From CAVRQM01 sp963838805 (GTDB lineage: Bacteria; Pseudomonadota; Alphaproteobacteria; Acetobacterales; Acetobacteraceae), in assembly GCA_963838805.1 (NCBI GenBank), contig CAWISK010000008.1, positions 248,001 through 312,000 of the forward strand: a stretch of DNA of 64,000 nt, in the 5' to 3' direction. This document shows positions 59,046-64,000 of this stretch, in pieces; position 1 is the first letter of the stretch; each line of letters begins with the position of its first letter. The notes beneath the pieces were generated by a model that was not told where the DNA came from, made no database searches, and worked only from the letters and a program-made list of their open reading frames with translations. The position numbers and the translations under genes are program-made.

Positions 59046-59462
59046 GTGGACATGACGTTAATTGTAAGGCAAAACCACCTGGGAAATTTTTCGCGCGCGG
59101 CGTGGCAAAGGGGTGGTGCAATGCTTCCTGAGGGTTTTGCGCGGGGCGCGCGCTTCCCGATCGCAGGTTTCGGGAATGATCCTGCGGCAGCCCCGCCGGA
59201 GGACGATGGGGTGCGCCAGGCTGGCCTCTCGGGCGCCGTTCTGCGCGCGGTGGCGGCCATGGCCCGCGTCAGCAAGCGCCAGCAGGCCGAGCTTCAGGCG
59301 GCCCTCGAGCGCGCCGGCCTGGCCTCGCTTTCCCAGGAGCAAAGGGCAGCGGCTCTGTGCCACCTCTGCGATACAGCCTCGATCGAGGACGTGATCCCGC
59401 TGGACGACGGAGGGGTGCTGCTCTCGGTCACGTCCGCCGGCATGGAGCGGGCTTCGCGCTAG
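59046..59462 (+). CDS. Small protein of unknown function
   Basis: Open frame of up to 138 residues; not recognised. The helical middle (AVLRAVAAMARVSKRQQAELQAALERAGLASLS) and the acidic C-terminus look soluble. Start uncertain: an ATG at 59121 (MLPEGFARGARFP) would give about 113 residues and drop the leader MDMTLIVRQNHLGN. Coding is supported by length and by a frame that has typical high G/C third positions. Confidence 0.5.
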   Translation: MDMTLIVRQNHLGNFSRAAWQRGGAMLPEGFARGARFPIAGFGNDPAAAPPEDDGVRQAGLSGAVLRAVAAMARVSKRQQAELQAALERAGLASLSQEQRAAALCHLCDTASIEDVIPLDDGGVLLSVTSAGMERASR

Positions 59463-59492
59463 CCGGAGGCGGGCCGCTCGGCCGGCCCCTGC

Positions 59493-59975
59493 TCAGGTTG
59501 ACACGGCGTTGCGCTTCACCAGCGGGACGGAGAATTGGGGCTCGGTGTCCCATGGGAAAAGGATCCAGGTATCCTGGCTCACTTCGGTCACGAAACTGTC
59601 GATCATCGGCTTGCCGGCGGGTTTGGCGTAAATGCAGCAGTAATGCGCGCGCGGCAGCAATCCGCGCACGACCCGCGCGGTGGCGCCGGTGTCCACTAGG
59701 TCATCCACGACCAGAAAGCCCGTCCCATCGCCCGCGGCGCTGGGCGCCTTGGCGACCAGGGGATCGCCGATGGTCTCTTCTTCATAGGTGACAACCGAGA
59801 CGCTCTCGATCAGTCGCACGTCCAGCTCGCGTGCCACGATTGCTGCGGGAATGAGCCCGCCGCGCGTGATCGCCACGATGCCTTGCAGCGGCCGCAGCGA
59901 CATGACGCGCCAAGCCAGCGCGCGAGCGTCGCGGTGCAGCTGATCCCACGTCACGGTGTAGTAGTGGGTCGCCAT
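59493..59975 (-). CDS. gpt: Xanthine-guanine phosphoribosyltransferase
   Basis: Salvages xanthine and guanine to nucleotides with PRPP, 160 residues. The PRPP-binding loop is VDDLVDTGATAR, with ITRGGLIPAAIVARELD upstream; the substrate loop PKxxD-like region AKPAGKPMIDSFVTEVSQDTWILFPWD is typical of Gpt. Overlaps the csaA stop by one base and is cotranscribed with it. Confidence 0.9.
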   Translation of the reverse strand: MATHYYTVTWDQLHRDARALAWRVMSLRPLQGIVAITRGGLIPAAIVARELDVRLIESVSVVTYEEETIGDPLVAKAPSAAGDGTGFLVVDDLVDTGATARVVRGLLPRAHYCCIYAKPAGKPMIDSFVTEVSQDTWILFPWDTEPQFSVPLVKRNAVST

Positions 59976-60307
59976 CAGAACAGCCTTCCTCCGTTGGGCA
60001 CGGCCTGGTCCGGAGCCAGCAGCACCACCGCACCGTCGGGGTCCGGCAGGCCCAAGGTCAACACTTCGCTTTCGAACGGCCCGATGCGGCGCGGCGGGAA
60101 ATTGACGACGGCGATGACTTGCCTGCCCACCAGACGCTCGGGTGCGTAATGGACGGTCAGTTGGGCGGAGGACCGCTTGACGCCCAGCGGGGCACCGAAA
60201 TCGATCGCAAGCCTGATCGCCGGCTTGCGCGCCTGCGGGAACGGTTCGGCGGTAATGATCGTGCCGACGCGAATGTCGAGCCGGTCGAAATCCTCGAGTG
60301 TTGCCAC
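59975..60307 (-). CDS. csaA: CsaA-like tRNA-binding-domain protein
   Basis: Of 110 residues with a GTG start. OB-fold tRNA-binding domain: FDRLDIRVGTIITAEPFPQARKP, RSSAQLTVHYAPERLVGRQVIAVVNFP, and the C-terminal VVLLAPDQAVPNGGRLF. Related to the C-terminal domain of MetRS and Bacillus CsaA, a proposed secretion or chaperone factor. The GTG at 60307 gives VATLEDFDRLDIRVG, the usual start for this family; an upstream start would add an Arg-rich stretch that is not conserved. Confidence 0.85.
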   Translation of the reverse strand: MATLEDFDRLDIRVGTIITAEPFPQARKPAIRLAIDFGAPLGVKRSSAQLTVHYAPERLVGRQVIAVVNFPPRRIGPFESEVLTLGLPDPDGAVVLLAPDQAVPNGGRLF

Positions 60308-60446
60308 CGCCTCGCCGCCGCCGTTATGACAGCGGCGTGTACCCGCTCGGGACCGGCCGCGCAAGCAAGTGCGCGTGTCGCCACGCCTCGGCGGACGGCG
60401 CACCCCAGCCTCACCTCCTCGCAAGCATCACAGGGAGAATCCGCCC

Positions 60447-62000
60447 ATGACCATGTCACAGCCTGTGACCACGCGCTGGACCGGACGCGGTCACGACCAT
60501 CTCTGGATTGACGCCGCCAACTGGGATGCCGTCACGCCGGCCGCCGGCATCATCGCCCGGTTCGGGCGCGAGGGGGCGTTGGTCGACCTCCAATCCGGGG
60601 GCGTCGGGCCGCTGCTCGTCGGACAGCTTGCCGTGAACGCGGGGGTGGTGCAGTTCGTCGATGGCATCCTGCAATGGCGCCAGGTTCCGTACGACGCGCG
60701 GCTTTTTGCCGATGTCGGGTTACGCGTCGATGGAGGCGGCAATCTGACGATCGCCGCCAGCGCCGCGCTGCTGGGCGCCCGCACCGTGATCCTCGGAGAA
60801 GTATCGACCGCAACCCTCGATGTTCTGGGCACGCTCACGGATTCGCAGGTCGATGCCGGTCATGCCGGCGCGGTGCGGATCGTCGTCGAAGGATCAGGTG
60901 CGAGGTGGGACACCAGCGGCGTCGACCAGAGCTTCCACCTCGGCGGGAGCGCGTCGGCCTCCCTGATCGTTCGCGACGGAGCGCGCGTGGATGACGGCGC
61001 CGCCTGGGCCAGTCCGAACGCCGACAGCACGATGACGATCGGCGGCAGCACGGCCGGTGCCACCGCACTGGTGACGGATCCTGGCACGGTGCTGCGCTTC
61101 CAGATCATCGACGTGGGTGGTTCGTACAGCGGTACGCTCACGATTGCGCGCGGCGCACATGTGTATGATTTGGGCGGTAATGTGGGCGAGTTGGGGGACG
61201 GAACGGTGGAGGTCACCGGGCGCGGTTCGCTGTGGAGCAATGCCAACGGCCTGTTCGTGCATGGCTTCGTTCCGCACGGCTCGCTCAGCGTCACTGATTA
61301 TGGCCGGGTGAGCTTCGGCAGCTACGGGATGCAGGTCGGCGGCGTGGTCTCGGTCGATTCCACCGCGACGCTCGTGGGCGATGTGATCGTGCTGACCGGC
61401 GGATCGCTGTCGGCACTTGCCACGTCGGGGATGGCGCAGTCCACGGTCACGGTTTCGCAATCGATCGAGCTTGGCTACAACACGGCACTCGGCGGCAGCA
61501 ATCTGGGCGATTTCGTGGGCAGCGCTGCTGGGGTCACGCTGGTTCTCAACGGCACGATCGCGCCGCAGGGTGCACAGTACGATCCCCTGGCCATAGGCGG
61601 CGGCCATGTCGTGCTGGACAATGCCGCGAATGGCGATTTCGCCACTGCGCTGTACGGCGGCGTGCTCGAGGTGATGCAGGCCGGAGCCTCGGGAACCGGC
61701 GGCATGTCCTTCCTGGACAGCAGCGGCGCCACCTTGCAGATCGACCAGGCCGGCGTGTTCGCCGATCCGATCACGGGCTTTGGCGTGTCAGGGCAGGATC
61801 TGATCGACTTGCAGGCGGTGGGGTTCGCGGCGGCCCCCGTGCTGTCGTGGCAGCAGGCGACCGGCTCCTCCGGCACCCTGGAAGTGAGCGATGGATCGCA
61901 CAGCGGCAGCCTCGTGCTGCAGGGACGTTACGAGCAGGCGCAGTTCCAGACCTTGAGCGACGGGCACGGCGGCACCGCGATCGGCTACCATCCTGGCTAG
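60447..62000 (+). CDS. Repetitive beta-rich protein of unknown function
   Basis: Of 517 residues, with no signal peptide. It consists of repeats such as LVTDPGTVLRFQIIDVGGSYSG, TIARGAHVYDLGGNVG and VEVTGRGSLWSNANGLFVHG, each followed by a Gly/Ser/Thr-rich turn, in the style of hemagglutinin/autotransporter beta-helices. The end (LSDGHGGTAIGYHPG) resembles the tails of type I secreted beta-roll proteins, which lack a signal peptide. It may be exported by an ABC system or an autotransporter relative. No neighbours of a secretion system are visible. AGAATCCGCCC precedes the ATG, with no strong ribosome site. Confidence 0.6.
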   Translation: MTMSQPVTTRWTGRGHDHLWIDAANWDAVTPAAGIIARFGREGALVDLQSGGVGPLLVGQLAVNAGVVQFVDGILQWRQVPYDARLFADVGLRVDGGGNLTIAASAALLGARTVILGEVSTATLDVLGTLTDSQVDAGHAGAVRIVVEGSGARWDTSGVDQSFHLGGSASASLIVRDGARVDDGAAWASPNADSTMTIGGSTAGATALVTDPGTVLRFQIIDVGGSYSGTLTIARGAHVYDLGGNVGELGDGTVEVTGRGSLWSNANGLFVHGFVPHGSLSVTDYGRVSFGSYGMQVGGVVSVDSTATLVGDVIVLTGGSLSALATSGMAQSTVTVSQSIELGYNTALGGSNLGDFVGSAAGVTLVLNGTIAPQGAQYDPLAIGGGHVVLDNAANGDFATALYGGVLEVMQAGASGTGGMSFLDSSGATLQIDQAGVFADPITGFGVSGQDLIDLQAVGFAAAPVLSWQQATGSSGTLEVSDGSHSGSLVLQGRYEQAQFQTLSDGHGGTAIGYHPG

Positions 62001-62054
62001 TCGCCGTCCCGACCGTTTCCATAACCGAACCATCGGGTTCAAGGTGGATGCGGC

Positions 62055-62638
62055 ATGCGCGTCCTCCTCACCTACTGCCATCCACGTGCTGACGGGTTCT
62101 GCGCGGCGCTGTGTACCGCCGCGTTGGCGGCTCTCCGCGCGCGAGGCCACTCCGTCGAGCTCCTTGATCTCTACGCCGAAGAGTTCTCTCCGGTCCTCAC
62201 CGCGAGGAGCGTGGGCACTACTATGACGAGACCGCCAACCAGATCGGCGTTGCGGCTTACGTCGCCGCACTGAAGCGGGCCGAGGCGCTCCTGCTCGGGT
62301 ATCCGACCTGGTGGTACGCGCCGCCGGCGATGCTGAAGGGCTGGGTGGAGCGGGTCTGGGTTCCGGGCGTCGCATTCCATCTCGGCGGCCCTGGCGTCAT
62401 CGCGCCCGGACTTATGAACATCCACCGCATCGGCGTGATCACGACCTATGGTTCTCCGCGCTGGCTGCTGTGGAGAATGGGCTGGCCTGATCGGCGCCTG
62501 ATCGGTCGCGGGCTGCGGCAGGCCTGCGCGCGGCGGTGCCGTGTGGAGTGGATATCGCTGACCGGCATGGATACCAGCACACATGCCGATCGGGCACGCT
62601 TCCTGGCGCGGGTTCAGACCCGGCTGAGCCGCTGGTAG
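62055..62638 (+). CDS. NAD(P)H-dependent oxidoreductase, flavodoxin fold (one frameshift)
   Basis: Quinone-reductase-like flavoprotein (KefF/MdaB family) of about 194 residues. N-terminal MRVLLTYCHPRADGFCAAL is the flavodoxin-fold start, ELLDLYAEEFSPVL the first domain. The frame changes near 62215 and continues with RGHYYDETANQIGVAAYVAALKRAEALLLGYPTWWYAPPAMLKGWVERVW, the quinone-reductase active site, then THADRARFLARV. Substrate unknown. It is separated from the preceding gene by 54 bases and followed by ggt after 78. Confidence 0.82.
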
Positions 62639-62716
62639 GCGGTATCGGTCGTCCGGGCTGCCCTATCGGCACCGGCAGGCGGTGCCGTAGTGTCGCTCGT
62701 CGTTGCGGAGGCCTGA

Positions 62717-64000
62717 ATGCGGGATTTTCATGGTGCAGGCCGTGGGCCGGCGATCGCCTTCAACGGCATGGCCGCAACCTCGATGCCGGCGGCGACGCTC
62801 ACGGCGCTCGACGTGTTGCGCTCCGGCGGCAATGCCCTGGATGCCGCGGTCGCGGCGGCGGCGGCCCTCGCGGTGATCGAGCCGCAATCGACCGGCATCG
62901 GCGGCGATTGCTTCTGCCTCTACGCATCCGCCGGGCAGCGGCTTGTCGTCGCCATGAACGGTTCGGGCCGGGCACCCGCTTCCGCCACGATCGACTGGTT
63001 CGAGCAGCGCGGAATCACCGCACTCGAGGCCACCTCGCCGCACGCCGTCACCGTCCCCGGCGCGGTCGCCGCCTGGGAGGCGATGCTGCGCGCGCATGGC
63101 ACGCGCGGCCTGGGCGAGCTGCTGCAACCGGCGATCCGCTTCGCCGAGGACGGGCATCCCGTGCATGCGCGCGTGTCGCTCGATTGGCAGGAGGCCGCGG
63201 ACAAGCTGCGCGCGACCGGGGCCGCGCCGTTCCTGCCGGGCGGGCGGGTACCGGCGGTCGGCGATCGGTTTGCGCAGCCGCAGCTCGGCGCGACGCTGCG
63301 CGCCATCGCCCGCGACGGCGCGCGCGCATTCTACGAAGGAGCGATCGCCGCCGACATGGTGGCGACCCTGCGCGCCCGGGGCGGCCTGCACACTGAGGAG
63401 GACTTCGCCGAAGGACGCACGAGTGCCGCCTTCGTCGAGCCGATTCGCACCACATGGCGCGGGCTGGAAGTGTGGCAGACGCCGCCGAATGGGCAAGGGC
63501 TGCTCGTGCTGATGCTGCTGGGCATCCTGGGCGGCTGGGAGACGCCCGACGGCGGACCGCTCGATCCGCTGCGGCTGCACCGTCACCTGGAGGCGGCGCG
63601 GCTGGTGTATCGCGACCGCGATGCGTTTCTCGCCGACCCGGCGCAGGCGGAGGTGCCGGTGGCGCATCTGACCAGCGCCGCCTATCTGGACGGGTTGCGC
63701 GCGCTGATCCGTGATGACGCGGCGATGCGCTGTCTGCCGCCGCCGGGGGAGCTGGCGTATCCGCCGCATGGCGACACGGTGACCCTTTCGGTGGTGGATC
63801 GCGACGGCAATGCGTGCAGCCTCATCAACTCGCTGTTCCAGTCGTTCGGCTCCGGCATTCTTGCCGAGCGCTCGGGGGTGATGTTGCAGAATCGCGGCCT
63901 CGGCTTCCGCCTGCAGCGAGGGCACCCGAACTGCATCGCACCCCGCAAGCGGCCGATGCACACCATCATCCCGGGCATGGTCACGCGCGATGGCGAGGCG
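62717..64000 (+). CDS. ggt: Gamma-glutamyltransferase-family protein (5' part, truncated by window end)
   Basis: N-terminal nucleophile hydrolase precursor; 428 codons are visible before the right edge and the rest is missing. Early motifs include LDVLRSGGNALDAAVAAAAAL and TGIGGDCFCLY; the autoprocessing threonine is Thr354 in GDTVTLSVVDRDGNACSLINS, so cleavage before it yields two subunits. The family includes glutathione hydrolase and cephalosporin or oxamate amidohydrolases; those cannot be separated without the C-terminus. There is no signal peptide, which favours a cytosolic amidohydrolase over periplasmic Ggt. Confidence 0.82.
   Translation, partial: MRDFHGAGRGPAIAFNGMAATSMPAATLTALDVLRSGGNALDAAVAAAAALAVIEPQSTGIGGDCFCLYASAGQRLVVAMNGSGRAPASATIDWFEQRGITALEATSPHAVTVPGAVAAWEAMLRAHGTRGLGELLQPAIRFAEDGHPVHARVSLDWQEAADKLRATGAAPFLPGGRVPAVGDRFAQPQLGATLRAIARDGARAFYEGAIAADMVATLRARGGLHTEEDFAEGRTSAAFVEPIRTTWRGLEVWQTPPNGQGLLVLMLLGILGGWETPDGGPLDPLRLHRHLEAARLVYRDRDAFLADPAQAEVPVAHLTSAAYLDGLRALIRDDAAMRCLPPPGELAYPPHGDTVTLSVVDRDGNACSLINSLFQSFGSGILAERSGVMLQNRGLGFRLQRGHPNCIAPRKRPMHTIIPGMVTRDGEA

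Overview
The window is GC-rich DNA from an alphaproteobacterium. The conserved nrdR-ribD-ribE-ribB-ribH-nusB-thiL block, the RibB form with a degenerate GTP-cyclohydrolase half, and a two-subunit formate dehydrogenase of Methylobacterium type all fit. Acetobacteraceae/Rhodospirillales is my best guess, but I ran no search. I saw no rRNA, tRNA, CRISPR array, insertion sequence or prophage. About twenty protein families are interrupted by single-base shifts, including genes that should be essential (glyQ, hemB, bamB). At least two shifts fall in runs of C. I therefore treat most of them as sequence or assembly indels and annotate the reconstructed genes, giving each shift position.

Layout. 1-7.4 kb (minus): SbcD/YhaO-type nuclease (runs off the left edge), ppdK, and the glyQ-glyS pair with a VapBC toxin-antitoxin cassette inserted between the two subunit genes. 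7.5-13.2 kb: DUF2076 protein, ygfZ plus a methyltransferase, asnB and a dihydroorotase. 13.2-14.1 kb: a secreted protein of unknown function, broken by several shifts.

14.25-36.4 kb is the metabolic centrepiece, an oxalate/formate locus. It holds a GntR regulator with a perfect GGTATACC palindrome upstream, a ThDP enzyme in the oxalyl-CoA decarboxylase position, formyl-CoA:oxalate CoA-transferase (close to YfdW), a fused ADP-forming acyl-CoA ligase, a SucCD-like ligase pair and an OxlT-type antiporter. Facing these are a secreted beta-propeller and the formate dehydrogenase genes (fdhA, fused fdhB). Next come the cofactor and maturation genes mobB, moeA, a MoeA-binding-protein fusion, fdhD and mobA, then a third moeA with a chorismate mutase and an Fsr-type exporter. 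The implied route is oxalate in by exchange for formate, activation to oxalyl-CoA, decarboxylation to formyl-CoA, CoA transfer back to oxalate, and formate oxidation to CO2 with NADH. The notable feature is that the decarboxylase lacks the canonical Oxc signature and looks more like the ILVBL/2-hydroxyacyl-CoA lyase branch.

38-45.8 kb: lipoprotein, the YfgM-like/bamB/der operon, DUF2237, a PEBP-family protein, hemB and glyA. 45.9-51.2 kb: the nrdR/riboflavin/nusB/thiL operon. 51.5-56.9 kb: a secreted propeller protein, an XRE regulator and the hyi-acyltransferase-glxR group of glyoxylate/hydroxypyruvate metabolism. 57-64 kb: AI-2E-family permease, YraN, two small unknowns, gpt, csaA, a repetitive beta-rich protein, a flavodoxin-fold oxidoreductase, and a gamma-glutamyltransferase cut by the right edge.
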